Shown here piece after piece: positions 18,097 to 28,219 of a stretch of DNA of 64,000 bases. The stretch covers positions 624,620 through 688,619 of the forward strand of contig BCGQ01000007.1 of assembly GCA_001599355.1 (NCBI GenBank). The letters are read 5' to 3'. The DNA is from Nakazawaea peltata. Its lineage: Eukaryota; Ascomycota; Pichiomycetes; Alaninales; Pachysolenaceae. A program made the translations under genes and the position numbers. The notes beneath the pieces were generated by a model, which saw nothing but the letters and a program-made list of their open reading frames with translations, did no database searches and was not told the DNA's origin. Every line of letters starts with the position of its first letter. Positions within the stretch are counted from its first letter, which is position 1.

Positions 18097-20991
18097 TTAT
18101 TTATTTAACTTTTTCTCCACAAGCTGTAGTAATTTTTCACTATAAGTCTCGAGTAACTCTTTCTCAGTCGCTAATAGTTGCCATAATTTCTGGACCTCGT
18201 TTTTGATTTGGTCGAGTTCTGAAGGTTCGAGTTTGTTAGTTTTGACCTTGTCTTGAAGCTCACCTAACATTTTGACGTATGAACTTGTAGCAGGAAGACT
18301 TGGTTTGTTTCGTATCAGAGATGGGGTTGACGATGATAATCTTTGTAATGTTGACCTTCTCATCAGAGTAGGTGAGCCTCCAGCTCTGGTTGGAGAATGA
18401 GATGGTGAAGTACCCCCAATACTACGTCTGTTGGTATTTGGAGTCAATTGTTGAGGGACGATTTTTCTCAGTACTCTTTGAGGTGAAGAATTTGACGAAT
18501 TTGGCACTGATGTTGGTTGAATATTACGAACCAGGGGCTTTTGTGTAGCTAGAGCAGGTAATTGAGTAACAGGTTGTTCATCCAGAACTGAAACCCTGAT
18601 TTTCCATCTGAATAAACACCCCTCATTTCCAACACTTACTAAACTATCCTCACCAACCAATACCATGGCCAAAATACTCTCTGAATGACCCCAATTGCAA
18701 CTGTATTGGCGACCTGATTGGTACAGGAAACATCTAAGACTCTTATCACTGGAAGAGACAAAGATATAATTACCTTCCCTAACACAGAAATTCTCCACTA
18801 GAAGAGAATCATTCTGCTCATTATATAACTTCAACATACGATGTTTAGATATCGAAGTCTCTCCCAATTTGTAGATCGACAAGCTTTTATCCAGAGTAGA
18901 CACAATTAATTCATCATCAAACACCAGGAATTTGACTGGAGTGGCTTTCTCCAGAATAATCTTCTCCTGGTGAATGGTGACTTTATCATTTATGTTTAAT
19001 TTATTCATCTCATCTTCAAGACTTCCATCTGAGCTACTTCTGACACTGATTCTGTGAATAGAAATAGTCCTGTCCGAAGAACAGGCAAAGAGACGATCTT
19101 TATAAAATAATACACCAATGAGAGTACCTTTATGAATCGACAAAGTCTGAAACAAATCCCATTCTTCCTCTCCAGTTTTTGTGAATACCTGGATCATACG
19201 ATCCCTACTTACACTTACTAAGAATTGGACATCTGCGATCTCAAAATATACTAATCCGGTAACTGAGGACTCATGAGCTTTGATATTTTTCACCAAATTG
19301 AGATCATTGTCGCATATATACAAATTTCCGAAACGATCACCAGCAAAGACCTCATATGTAGAGCTCATTTCCACTACACTGAGCTCATTTGAGATGAAAT
19401 CCATATTTCCAGACGATACCAATTGAATCGTGCCTACTATTTTTACTTCTTTATCGATCACTTGTTTGATTTCTCCACCTTTTGACCAAATTATCAAGTT
19501 TCCATCGTGACATTTCTTACAACCACCGAGATCTTTGGCTAGAGAGCTTTCTAAAAGTGTGATTTCTGAGCTAGCTTTTTTAATTCTGAATATTTCTTCC
19601 TTATCGGTCAGGTAAATAAGGTGATCTGAGTTAGTTGGATCCTTAAGTAATGTACAAATAGGCATTCTTCTATTTTTGGAAGGTGACAATGGTCGCTTTG
19701 TGACATCCATAGAAGTTGAATGGGAATTTAATTCAGAATCCAAATTTATATGATGTAATTCATGATCTGCATACCATAATTCTCCGTCCTCTATTAAGAT
19801 TTTGTTAACTTTTGATTCAAATTGATAAATTTTAGTCAACTTGAGATCATCCGCCTCATCAAAATCCAATGAAAGCATCAGCAAATCACCCTGATCGCTC
19901 AATACTAAGAGCTGTTGAGAGTTTATTGAGGTTGAATCAATGAAATTACTCAGAAGAAACGCCCCCAATAATACATTTTTACCTTTAAGAGGTTCCAATC
20001 GTTTAGTAGAGATAATTTCAAGGGGGTCGCCCAGCTCAGACGACAGAGTTAAATCAGATGACAGCTCCGGATCATTGATAAACCATAATTTAAGATGTCG
20101 AGTTCCCAATGTCATTAAAATACCTTGGTCTTCCCAGACAAGTTGATTTACTGCGGCCGAACATTTATTAACACCGACCAAAGACACAGTTCTTTGCTTG
20201 GAAAAGCTCCAAATATTCAAATATCCATCATTTGCGAAACCCAAACTTGCCAATTTACGGGAATCTGGAGAGAATTTTAATTTACTAATCCCAAATTGAT
20301 GTTCATCGATGATAAAAATGGGTCTACAAGTAGAATCTGGAGCTAAAGAATAGACTAATACTCGAGGTTGGTAACCACTTTCACCAACGGCAAGTAAACG
20401 CAGATCAGGGGACACTGCAATGCAACTAATTGAACGGATCTTATTGGCCAATTTGGAAGGACTTTCCTCGTTGGAAGAACCCGGTCCTATCAGTGAGAGC
20501 AGTGACAGTGAAATAGTCAGTGAATCACCAACAATTGCAGACGAATCTGAACTTGAATTTGAACCGCGGATGATCTCTGGACCATCAAAATTGAAGGGAA
20601 AACCATAAGCATCAAATCTGCGCACTCCAGAGCCCTCAGAATTGCCTATTGGAGTCTGTGGGCCTTGGGATTGCAGGAGAAATCCAGGGATCATATTCAA
20701 ATAACTATTAGGACCAGAAATAGATGTCCCAGACACCATTGAAGATGGTGCCGATGATCCATTAGCACAGAAAAATCTATCATGACCCCCAACAGTACCA
20801 TCCGCCGACATTTTCTCGCCATTTGAACCCTCCTTCTCGACCTCATCGCGTCCGATTTTCCTCACTACTACGCCGGCTCCCGCTACATACAGAATTAAGT
20901 CAGCGACAACGACTATGGAGTCCTCGTTACGAGAGGACGTTCCATGAATCTGCTCAATGCTCAAACTTCGCATACTCTTACCTCTATCCAT
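18097..20991 (-). CDS. WDR62/MAPKBP1-type WD40 repeat protein
   Basis: 964 codons, ATG 20989-20991. Two WD40 propeller halves: SISCIAVSPDLRLLAVGESGYQPRVLV, HQFGISKLKFSPDSRKLASLG and LGTRHLKLWFIND near 185-300 match the WDR62/MAPKBP1 family; later blades include SVTGLVYFEIADVQFLVSVSRD and a C-terminal SILAMVLVGEDSLVSVGNEG. A Ser/Pro/Thr-rich linker follows (about 820-910) and then a C-terminal coiled coil (LDQIKNEVQKLWQLLATEKE), the dimerisation helix expected of this family. The role in yeasts is not known to me; animal relatives scaffold MAP kinases and act at spindle poles. No obvious S. cerevisiae counterpart comes to mind. Confidence 0.7.
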   Translation of the reverse strand: MDRGKSMRSLSIEQIHGTSSRNEDSIVVVADLILYVAGAGVVVRKIGRDEVEKEGSNGEKMSADGTVGGHDRFFCANGSSAPSSMVSGTSISGPNSYLNMIPGFLLQSQGPQTPIGNSEGSGVRRFDAYGFPFNFDGPEIIRGSNSSSDSSAIVGDSLTISLSLLSLIGPGSSNEESPSKLANKIRSISCIAVSPDLRLLAVGESGYQPRVLVYSLAPDSTCRPIFIIDEHQFGISKLKFSPDSRKLASLGFANDGYLNIWSFSKQRTVSLVGVNKCSAAVNQLVWEDQGILMTLGTRHLKLWFINDPELSSDLTLSSELGDPLEIISTKRLEPLKGKNVLLGAFLLSNFIDSTSINSQQLLVLSDQGDLLMLSLDFDEADDLKLTKIYQFESKVNKILIEDGELWYADHELHHINLDSELNSHSTSMDVTKRPLSPSKNRRMPICTLLKDPTNSDHLIYLTDKEEIFRIKKASSEITLLESSLAKDLGGCKKCHDGNLIIWSKGGEIKQVIDKEVKIVGTIQLVSSGNMDFISNELSVVEMSSTYEVFAGDRFGNLYICDNDLNLVKNIKAHESSVTGLVYFEIADVQFLVSVSRDRMIQVFTKTGEEEWDLFQTLSIHKGTLIGVLFYKDRLFACSSDRTISIHRISVRSSSDGSLEDEMNKLNINDKVTIHQEKIILEKATPVKFLVFDDELIVSTLDKSLSIYKLGETSISKHRMLKLYNEQNDSLLVENFCVREGNYIFVSSSDKSLRCFLYQSGRQYSCNWGHSESILAMVLVGEDSLVSVGNEGCLFRWKIRVSVLDEQPVTQLPALATQKPLVRNIQPTSVPNSSNSSPQRVLRKIVPQQLTPNTNRRSIGGTSPSHSPTRAGGSPTLMRRSTLQRLSSSTPSLIRNKPSLPATSSYVKMLGELQDKVKTNKLEPSELDQIKNEVQKLWQLLATEKELLETYSEKLLQLVEKKLNK

Positions 20992-21406
20992 GGCGCGTTG
21001 GTTTGTTTACGTCTTTTGTTTACTATTGAGTTTGTCTCATATAGAGATTTTCATAGTAAATAGCTCTAAGGGGATGGATCTAAGGGAATAGCTGTAAGGG
21101 GAGTGTGGTTCTATGAAGGTGGGTGGGCTCATTGAGAAAGGGATAAGAATTACAAGTACGGTGATAAACTTGGAGATGTCTCATTCAGTCAAAAATCAAA
21201 AATACTTCCACTCTGTAACTACATCTCATCGCATCTCAATCTGATCTTGTGAGGGCTCCCATAGTTAAGGAAAGAGTTAAATTCGTAAACTGCTCGTGAA
21301 TACCCTCTGCTCAGTATGGATGGGGTCCTGATGTTCCCATCCTTGGAGATCCTACCTCTACTCAAACTACACTATATCCATCATTCTAAATGCCATCTAT
21401 TATATA
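20992..21406. promoter_or_regulatory. WD40-gene promoter and SME1 downstream region
   Basis: 415 bp upstream of the minus-strand WD40 gene and beyond the 3' end of SME1. It is a mixed sequence with short direct repeats (AAGGGGA-type, around 21070-21105). I see no gene and no clear TATA box. Confidence 0.3.
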
Positions 21407-21667
21407 TTACACATTAGCCTCGCTAATTAAAGTGATATTATCTCCTTTCAACATAATCCTTCCCAATTTACGGCTGGTATTACTTGGTAAATTCAACTCG
21501 ACTGCGTCTTCCACTACCACATTCATAAACTCATCAAATCCTTTAATATGTCCCTGGATACGAGATTGTGTCTGTTCATATAACCATATATTCACCAAAG
21601 TTTGTTGTTGTAAATGCTTAAAGATCAAGTTGATAGGTGGGATCATCACCTGTTGTTTCGAGCTCAT
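21407..21667 (-). CDS. SME1: Spliceosomal Sm protein E
   Basis: 86 codons from ATG 21665-21667 (MSSKQQVMIPPINLIFKHLQQQ). The in-frame TTG six bases upstream is not a start. Sm1 motif: VNIWLYEQTQSRIQGHIKGFDEFMNVVVEDAVEL. Sm2 motif: LGRIMLKGDNITLI. These match SmE, part of the heptameric ring on U1, U2, U4 and U5 snRNAs. Length is normal (94 aa in S. cerevisiae). Divergent from MTR10. Confidence 0.96.
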   Translation of the reverse strand: MSSKQQVMIPPINLIFKHLQQQTLVNIWLYEQTQSRIQGHIKGFDEFMNVVVEDAVELNLPSNTSRKLGRIMLKGDNITLISEANV

Positions 21668-22315
21668 GATCAACTGTGTGTGTTTGGATACTTATCTGGT
21701 ACCGAAGAACAGTATGTACTGGTGAAGTTTCCAAATTGTCGATATTATCGTTTAGATACTACCTCTATAATCTTCTTCAGTCTTCTTTCTAAACATTTTC
21801 ACCCTTTTTTTCACTTTTTATTGATATTTTGCTTGATGAATTTACACGACTTTATTCCTTATTAGGTCTTTGTGCCAGTGTGCACTACCGTATCTTCCAA
21901 TATTAGTTGTGATTTTAAGGCACTGAGAATATATAGTATATATTTTCTATAAGGAACGGATACAGATTTGGTTAAAGTGGTATATTAAAAATTATGAATA
22001 TTTAGAATTGGAAGCTCAAAGAGCTCAAGTAGAATCTCACTACCTTCAATATTAACTACAAGATAGTCAATAATCCCACCCGATCATCTAGACCAAATTT
22101 CTACCCCCCTCCCAATCTGACTCCAGCCCATACTCCAAAATCGCCCATTTTACACTACCTTTTCTACATAATTTCCCCTTCCAGAATCTAGCAATCAGTA
22201 CACGACTTATCAAAAACTTTCTCACTTTTCAGTGCCTCGAAGCGATTTAACGCCGAGAAGATGACATTGATCGAAGTGATTTAACTGTATTTGACATCTA
22301 CTAAGCTTATCAACC
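21668..22315. promoter_or_regulatory. Divergent promoter SME1 / MTR10 with three GTCGTG-type elements
   Basis: 648 bp. On the minus strand there is GTCGTGTAAA (plus TTTACACGAC, 21841-21850), GGTAGTGCAC (21880-21889) and AGTCGTGTAC (22198-22207). An AT-rich block with a short TATA-like palindrome (ATATATAGTATATATT, about 21929-21944) sits between. No coding frame is convincing. Confidence 0.45.
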
Positions 22316-25183
22316 ATGTCAGAGATCTTACCTCAGTTGAAACAGCTGTTGCTGACTATGTACTCGAACAGTACCAATGAAGTCAAGCAACAAGCTAACA
22401 AATATCTCGAACAGTTCCAGAAATCAAACGAGTCGTGGAACATTGTCTTTGAGATTTTATCAGCAGAAACAGCGGCTCAAGATCAAGACACTATCATGTT
22501 AAAGATGTTTGCTGCCCAAACATTACGTTCAAAAGTTAATTATGATTTACATCAGTTACCAAGGGATGCCTTGCCAGGTTTAAAAGACTCAATGTTAAGG
22601 TTTGTCGTGATATATCAAACTACCAAGCCGATATTGTTACAATTGTGTATTGCTTTGGCCAATTTTGCTCTTCAGTTCTTGGAATGGGATAATGCTTTGG
22701 ACGAAATCTTTGCTTATTTGTCTTCTAATGACAGTGTTAACTCATTATTAGAATTGTTAAAGGTGTTCCCTGAAGAATTATCTGATGTGAAAAAGACTCC
22801 ATTGACAGATGAAGAGTTCAATACGAGAACCAAACAATTGATCGATAATAACGTGGAGAAAGTATTGGCATTATTAACCCAATTTCTGGAGAACAAAGCG
22901 TCGAATCCACCCCAATTGAATTCATTGATTCTTGACGCTTTAAATTCATGGTTAAAAGAGATCCCAGTCGAACAAATTCTCTCTATAAATTCATTAGCAG
23001 CTTTAATATTCGAAAGTGTTCATCATGACGACACATTTGAAACCTCAGTCGAATGTCTTGTCACTGTCTTAAAGGAAACCAAAGATATCGAGAACTTTGA
23101 AATCATCAAAGCCATTTATCAACAGTTATTAAATTTACAACCATTTTTAAATGAGAATTATGATGATCCAGAGAAGATGGAAGGGTTAACAAGAGTATTT
23201 GTGGAAGCAGGAGAAGCATGGCATGTATTAATAGCTAAATCTCCAGTCGATTTCAAACCTCTTGTCCAAATTTTATTACAACTCACCAGCTATGAAGAAG
23301 ATTTGGACGTTGTAAAATATACGTTCTTCTTTTGGTTCCAATTGAAACAAATTCTTCTCAATGAGAAATTCCAACCACTGAGATTACTGTACCAAGACAT
23401 CTACTTACAATTAATTGAGGTCATAATCAAACATTTAAGATACCCTATCTTGGAAGGTCAACCTGATATCACTGATACTAACAGATTATTTGGAGGAGAT
23501 CGTGAACAACAAGACAAATTTAAAGATTTCAGATATGAGATGGGAGATGTTTTGAAGGATTGTGTCGCCATTGTAGGTGCTTCTAACCTGTTAAGTATCC
23601 CCCATTCGAAAATCCAACTGTACATCACTAATCCTTCTCAACCATGGCAAACAGTTGAAGCTCCATTATTTTCGTTACGTAGTATGGCTCGTGAAGTTGG
23701 TACTAATGAGAACAAAGTCTTACCTTCGATCATGAAGATGTTAATCGAGGTTCCAGAGAACAGTAAAATTCGTTATGCCACTACTTTAGCTTTAGGTAGA
23801 TATACAGAATGGACGGCTAAACATCCGGAATTCTTAGAACCTCAATTGAACTATATAATTAACGGGTTCGGTAATTCGGATTCTGACGTTCTTTTAGCCC
23901 TGTCTCTTGCCTTACAATACTTCTGTCAAGACTGTTCATCATTATTGATCAATTATTTAGAGCAATTATTCCAATTCTACAACAATGTTTCAGGCCAGGT
24001 CGACCTCACCAGTTTATACGAGATTACGTACGGTATTGCGCACATTTTGAAGGAGCTTGACGATGAGCAAAAACTCTACCAAATCACCGGGATGTTCTGG
24101 GAGCCTACGCTTAAAAATTTGGTTCAATATGAGCAATTGAATCTGAATTCTGAAGAGGTTCAACGTAAAATCGCCGACGAGATCGAGATCATAACTACTT
24201 ATGTCAAGGTCTTAAGACCCAAAAGTTTCAACACCCCAAATAATCCAATAGCCAACCTCATCATGGAGAAGGTCTGGCCAATTGTTAGTAATTTGCTCAA
24301 CAAATTCGGTCGGTCTGATATCTGCGCGGAAAGATTGACCAAATTTATTAAGGAGACGATTTCCAATTTTTCCTTCTTTATTGAGCCGATTTTATCCCCA
24401 ATTGCCGAGATGTTGCTTAGAGGGTTCCGTGAGTATCATCATGGATGTTTCCTTTTCGTTAGCGGGGTGTTAATTAGGGAGTTGAGTGAGAGTTCCGACT
24501 CGATCAAGAACAGTATTTGGGATTTTTCAATGCAACAAGCCTTCAATTTCATTCACTTCTTGAATGAACTGGACCAAAATAAAAATTCTTTGGAATTCCC
24601 GGACTTAGTCGAAGATTTTTTCAGTATGTTGTGTGACATGTTAATGTTTTTCCCGGTCCCATTCATTAGTAATGATCAATTGATGCAACAGGTATATGAA
24701 GTATCGAATTTGTCATTGAGTACCATGATCAATTATGATCCATTGAGTCGTACTATGCATTTCTTGATCGATTTGAATTCTTGGGGACTCGAATCACCCC
24801 CAATCTCATTCTTCGATATCGATGACCTGCAATTACATCAAATGCGCATGAAAATCATCCAAATTAACCATCTTGTCTCGGAAAATTTGATTAAAGTGCT
24901 CCTTCACGGATTAACTCATGATTTCCCTAACGATTGTTCTTTAGATGCGACTGACTTGATTACGAAATCGATTCGTTTGGAACCGGACAGCAAGGTCGCA
25001 ATGACTTGGTTAAACAATGCCGTATTGTCTTTAGAGAATGTAAGTGAAAAGGAAAGATTGAAATTATTGGGATCTACAGAGGTGGCCGTCACCAATAAAG
25101 ATTTCAGAAGAGTCAGATCAAGTATTAGAGACTTTGTGAGCTGGTACCTTCGTAAGAATATCAGAACCACAGATATTGTATAG
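22316..25183 (+). CDS. MTR10: Karyopherin Mtr10 (transportin-SR type)
   Basis: 955 codons from ATG 22316. The N-terminal HEAT repeats match Mtr10 closely: KYLEQFQKSNESWNIVFEIL, MFAAQTLRSKVNYDLHQLP and LANFALQFLEWDN, and later SIRDFVSWYLRKNI at the C-terminus. Mtr10/Kap111 imports SR-like mRNA-binding proteins such as Npl3 and also affects tRNA retrograde import and telomerase RNA traffic. It is a few residues shorter than the yeast protein (972). Its stop codon and that of the convergent NDUFAF1 gene are separated by only 2 bp, so the two mRNAs must overlap. Confidence 0.95.
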   Translation: MSEILPQLKQLLLTMYSNSTNEVKQQANKYLEQFQKSNESWNIVFEILSAETAAQDQDTIMLKMFAAQTLRSKVNYDLHQLPRDALPGLKDSMLRFVVIYQTTKPILLQLCIALANFALQFLEWDNALDEIFAYLSSNDSVNSLLELLKVFPEELSDVKKTPLTDEEFNTRTKQLIDNNVEKVLALLTQFLENKASNPPQLNSLILDALNSWLKEIPVEQILSINSLAALIFESVHHDDTFETSVECLVTVLKETKDIENFEIIKAIYQQLLNLQPFLNENYDDPEKMEGLTRVFVEAGEAWHVLIAKSPVDFKPLVQILLQLTSYEEDLDVVKYTFFFWFQLKQILLNEKFQPLRLLYQDIYLQLIEVIIKHLRYPILEGQPDITDTNRLFGGDREQQDKFKDFRYEMGDVLKDCVAIVGASNLLSIPHSKIQLYITNPSQPWQTVEAPLFSLRSMAREVGTNENKVLPSIMKMLIEVPENSKIRYATTLALGRYTEWTAKHPEFLEPQLNYIINGFGNSDSDVLLALSLALQYFCQDCSSLLINYLEQLFQFYNNVSGQVDLTSLYEITYGIAHILKELDDEQKLYQITGMFWEPTLKNLVQYEQLNLNSEEVQRKIADEIEIITTYVKVLRPKSFNTPNNPIANLIMEKVWPIVSNLLNKFGRSDICAERLTKFIKETISNFSFFIEPILSPIAEMLLRGFREYHHGCFLFVSGVLIRELSESSDSIKNSIWDFSMQQAFNFIHFLNELDQNKNSLEFPDLVEDFFSMLCDMLMFFPVPFISNDQLMQQVYEVSNLSLSTMINYDPLSRTMHFLIDLNSWGLESPPISFFDIDDLQLHQMRMKIIQINHLVSENLIKVLLHGLTHDFPNDCSLDATDLITKSIRLEPDSKVAMTWLNNAVLSLENVSEKERLKLLGSTEVAVTNKDFRRVRSSIRDFVSWYLRKNIRTTDIV

Positions 25184-25185
25184 TA

Positions 25186-25959
25186 TTATTTAATGGAGAG
25201 TCTTTCTGTCTTTGATAATTGTGGCTGCTCTGTCCGTGATTGTAGTACGCTTGCCCTGTAATCGGCGTCAGTGATCAGGTCAATGCTTTGAATACATAAT
25301 GAATATGGTCCATTTTTACGATCAAGAAGACCAATTCCAATAGATTTGACACGATCACGATTGAGTTCTCCATGAGTTTGAGGGAGCACACGTCCTTTAT
25401 TTGTAAGCACAAAATCATCCAATGGAATATATACCGTCTCCCATTCCCCTGGAGTTTGCAGGAATAATCTATGCTGGAAAAGATTGAATTTTTGCGGGTC
25501 ATCGATTTGAATATTCACAAGGTATTTGCGATGATCTGCCTTAATACGGAGACGAAGCAGTTGATATGGTGATAAATCCCATTTGAAATTACCCATCGAC
25601 GGAAGTAAATATGAGATTCTATGATCGAAATTATTCTTGTGTACTGTACGGAACATCGCCCAACCACTATACTTGACGGAGGGGACATTTCTTGGGGGAT
25701 CCAAGTTCAAAATCCCATGAAATTTGACTCCCGGTTCATCCTTAGATGTATCAAGGGGATCCAAGTACGCAGTTGAAGAACCTTGGAGTTCTTGATCACT
25801 CCTAACAATCACCTCATCAAGTTGGCGGGGGTTATTTTTGAAGTCGAGAAGGGGGAGCGTCATTGGGATTTGTTGCTCCTTCACACGGAAGGAATTTTGC
25901 AATGATTGCTTGATTCCATCTGTAAGAACCCTGAATATTGAATTTCTTGATCTGAACAT
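25186..25959 (-). CDS. Complex I intermediate-associated protein 30 (NDUFAF1/CIA30)
   Basis: 257 codons, ATG 25957-25959 (MFRSRNSIFRVLTDGIKQSLQ), with a basic amphipathic N-terminus suited to mitochondrial import. The CIA30 domain is clear: YSGWAMFRTVHKN, WDLSPYQLLRLRIKADHRKYLVNIQ, GEWETVYIPLDDFVLTNKGR and VKSIGIGLLDRKNGPYSLCI. By family knowledge NDUFAF1 chaperones the membrane arm of complex I during assembly. Together with the NDUFAF2-like gene about 7 kb away it argues for a functional complex I. Confidence 0.93.
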   Translation of the reverse strand: MFRSRNSIFRVLTDGIKQSLQNSFRVKEQQIPMTLPLLDFKNNPRQLDEVIVRSDQELQGSSTAYLDPLDTSKDEPGVKFHGILNLDPPRNVPSVKYSGWAMFRTVHKNNFDHRISYLLPSMGNFKWDLSPYQLLRLRIKADHRKYLVNIQIDDPQKFNLFQHRLFLQTPGEWETVYIPLDDFVLTNKGRVLPQTHGELNRDRVKSIGIGLLDRKNGPYSLCIQSIDLITDADYRASVLQSRTEQPQLSKTERLSIK

Positions 25960-26638
25960 GATGGTATATCAACTTATATCAACTTATATCAATCGGATAT
26001 ATCTCAATTATGAGGAGATTTTACCCCACAAGTATAGTTCTTTATTGGGCGGTACACGACTTATTGACACAGACTTCTCGTAAATTGCTCACTTGACTAT
26101 TACTTGTGAAATGCTCTCTGTTTCTATTATTATTGCTGTTTCAAGCTTGCTTGCGCGGGGCAAGCGGGGGCAAGGGCAAGGGTCCTGACAGCTTAACGTC
26201 CGATAAATTCATCTTGGCACCGATAGACAAAGAATTGAAGCATATGAAGATGGCTGTCAAAGTTTGGTTCATGATACTCCCCTGACATATACATCCTAAG
26301 CCTCTTCCATCTGTATGCTTCAATCCTCCTCTCTCCCCCCATCATCTGCCTCTTCATCTGCCCTGCCTCTGCGCCGCTCATCTTTTTGTGTGCGTTATGC
26401 AAGAAGACGCACCTGTCTAAACAAGGAATTTCAGATGAACCGCCAGCTTAAGTTAGTCTATACTATTTTTTAGCCCGTGCTAGTAGCAGCTCTGAAAGTT
26501 CCATGCATTGTTTACTTTGCATGCCTGCAATTTTGCTCCAAGTTTGCGCTTTTTTGCTTCTGTGTATATATAGAAGCTCATGTGCCTCATCTGCTAAGCG
26601 AGGCTTGGAATTCAGGAACTGATTAACTACAATTGAGA
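25960..26638. promoter_or_regulatory. Divergent promoter NDUFAF1 / PNS1
   Basis: 679 bp. Immediately upstream of NDUFAF1 are three TATATCAACT repeats (25973-25995 region). On the minus strand AGTCGTGTAC (26052-26061) is followed by CGCCCAATAAA. Farther on is a GC-rich run with CTTGC/GCAAG repeats (26145-26180). Toward PNS1 there is TATATATAG (about 26565), 70 bp before its ATG. A small minus-strand frame (26463-26690) overlaps the PNS1 start and is not supported. Confidence 0.45.
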
Positions 26639-28219
26639 ATGTCTCGTCCACTGGGGCCTCCTCCCACTTACAATCCACAGGAACAACCACAGTACTCCAG
26701 TGACCAAGGAAACCAGAGCAGTGGAACCTATTACAACCAACAGGACCATGAAAAAGGTACAGATGGAAAATATTATCCTAACGATGTGAACCAACCTCAG
26801 CAAGCTGAGTATTTCGAAGACCTGTTCAAGGTTGAGAAGCCAAAGTACAATGATATCTTGTTTACTTTGTTGTTTTTGGCCACATTGGCTGGTTTCATTG
26901 TTATTGCCGTTATTACCATCAAGTCTTATAGTCTGACCCATAGTTTCCAAGGAGGGTCCATCTATGACTCGAGCAACAGCTTCACTTTGAACACCAATAC
27001 TATCATCTTGTTTGCTTTTGTCATTGCTGTTTCATTAGTACTCTCTTCTCTATGTTTGATCTGGGCTCGTTTATCTCCAAGAACTTTCATTATTACCTCT
27101 CTTATTGCTAGTGTGGTATTGGGTTTCGGTACTCTGATTGCTTACTTGGTAATGAAATATTACTCCGCTGGTATTGTGTTTTTGGTCTTTGCTGTCATCA
27201 ATGCCTTCTGTTATTGGTCAATGAGACACAGAATCCCATTCAGTTCTGTTGTGTTGACAATTATCATTGATGTTATGAAAAGTCATCCTTCCACTTTGAT
27301 CACCAGTCTGATTGGTATCGTTGTTGCTGGATGTTTCAGTGCCTTGTTCTCTGTCACCGTTGTTGCTACTTATATCAAATACACTCCAAATGGCGACAAT
27401 TCTAGTTGTACTTCTACTTCATGTTCAAGTGCCAAAGTCATTGGTATCTTGGTATTTGTTTTCTTTGCTGGTTACTACATTACTGAGGTTATTCGTAATG
27501 TTATCCATGTCACCGTAAGTGGTGTCTTTGGTACCTGGTACTACTTATCGAAATCTGACCAAGGTGAACCAAAGCATCCTCTGTTGGGTGCCTTCAAGAG
27601 AGCCATGACTTACTCTTTTGGTTCTATCTGCTTCGGTTCATTGATCGTATCTATTGTCCAATTGTTGAAACAAGGTGCTACTATCTTGAGACAGAATGCC
27701 ATGAATTCTGGTCAAACCTGTGAAACTATCCTCGCTTTCGTTTTGGAATGTCTTATCGGTATCTTAGACTGGGCTGTTCGTTACTTCAACCACTACGCTT
27801 ACTCCTACATTGCCTTGTACGGTAAACCTTACTACAGATCTGCCCAAGATACTTGGCAAATCTTGAGATACAAAGGATTAGATGCTTTGGTCAATGACTG
27901 TTTGATCGGTACCCTGTTATCGATGAGTGCTATGTTTGTCGCCTACACCGCCTCCTTATTACTGTATCTTTACTTGAAGCTCACTAACCCAGCCTACAAT
28001 TCCTCTGGTTCTTACTACGCTCCAGTTATTCTGTACACCTTCGTTATGGGTATGCAGATCTGTAATATTATTACCAACTCCATCAAATCTGGAACCTCAA
28101 CCTTCTTTATTGCTTTGGCCAAGGATCCAGAAATCTTCCAGATGAGTTATCCAGACAAGTTTGATGAAGTCTTCAGAACTTATCCTGAGATTCGTCAAAA
28201 GATTACAGCTGATAATTAA
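26639..28219 (+). CDS. PNS1: Choline-transporter-like protein Pns1 (SLC44 family)
   Basis: 526 codons from ATG 26639 (MSRPLGPPPTYNPQ); the TTG two codons earlier is rejected. A Pro/Gln/Tyr-rich cytosolic N-terminus of about 75 residues contains KYNDILFTLLFL, followed by around ten membrane spans. The C-terminal SLC44 region (FVAYTASLLLYLYL ... FFIALAKDPEIFQMSYPDKFDEVFRTYPEI) is diagnostic of Pns1 orthologues. Located in the plasma membrane by family knowledge; despite the name, choline transport was not confirmed for yeast Pns1. Confidence 0.93.
   Translation: MSRPLGPPPTYNPQEQPQYSSDQGNQSSGTYYNQQDHEKGTDGKYYPNDVNQPQQAEYFEDLFKVEKPKYNDILFTLLFLATLAGFIVIAVITIKSYSLTHSFQGGSIYDSSNSFTLNTNTIILFAFVIAVSLVLSSLCLIWARLSPRTFIITSLIASVVLGFGTLIAYLVMKYYSAGIVFLVFAVINAFCYWSMRHRIPFSSVVLTIIIDVMKSHPSTLITSLIGIVVAGCFSALFSVTVVATYIKYTPNGDNSSCTSTSCSSAKVIGILVFVFFAGYYITEVIRNVIHVTVSGVFGTWYYLSKSDQGEPKHPLLGAFKRAMTYSFGSICFGSLIVSIVQLLKQGATILRQNAMNSGQTCETILAFVLECLIGILDWAVRYFNHYAYSYIALYGKPYYRSAQDTWQILRYKGLDALVNDCLIGTLLSMSAMFVAYTASLLLYLYLKLTNPAYNSSGSYYAPVILYTFVMGMQICNIITNSIKSGTSTFFIALAKDPEIFQMSYPDKFDEVFRTYPEIRQKITADN

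Noticed and set aside
26463-26690. 75-codon minus-strand frame at the PNS1 promoter
   Set aside because: Overlaps the PNS1 start on the other strand and matches nothing recognisable.
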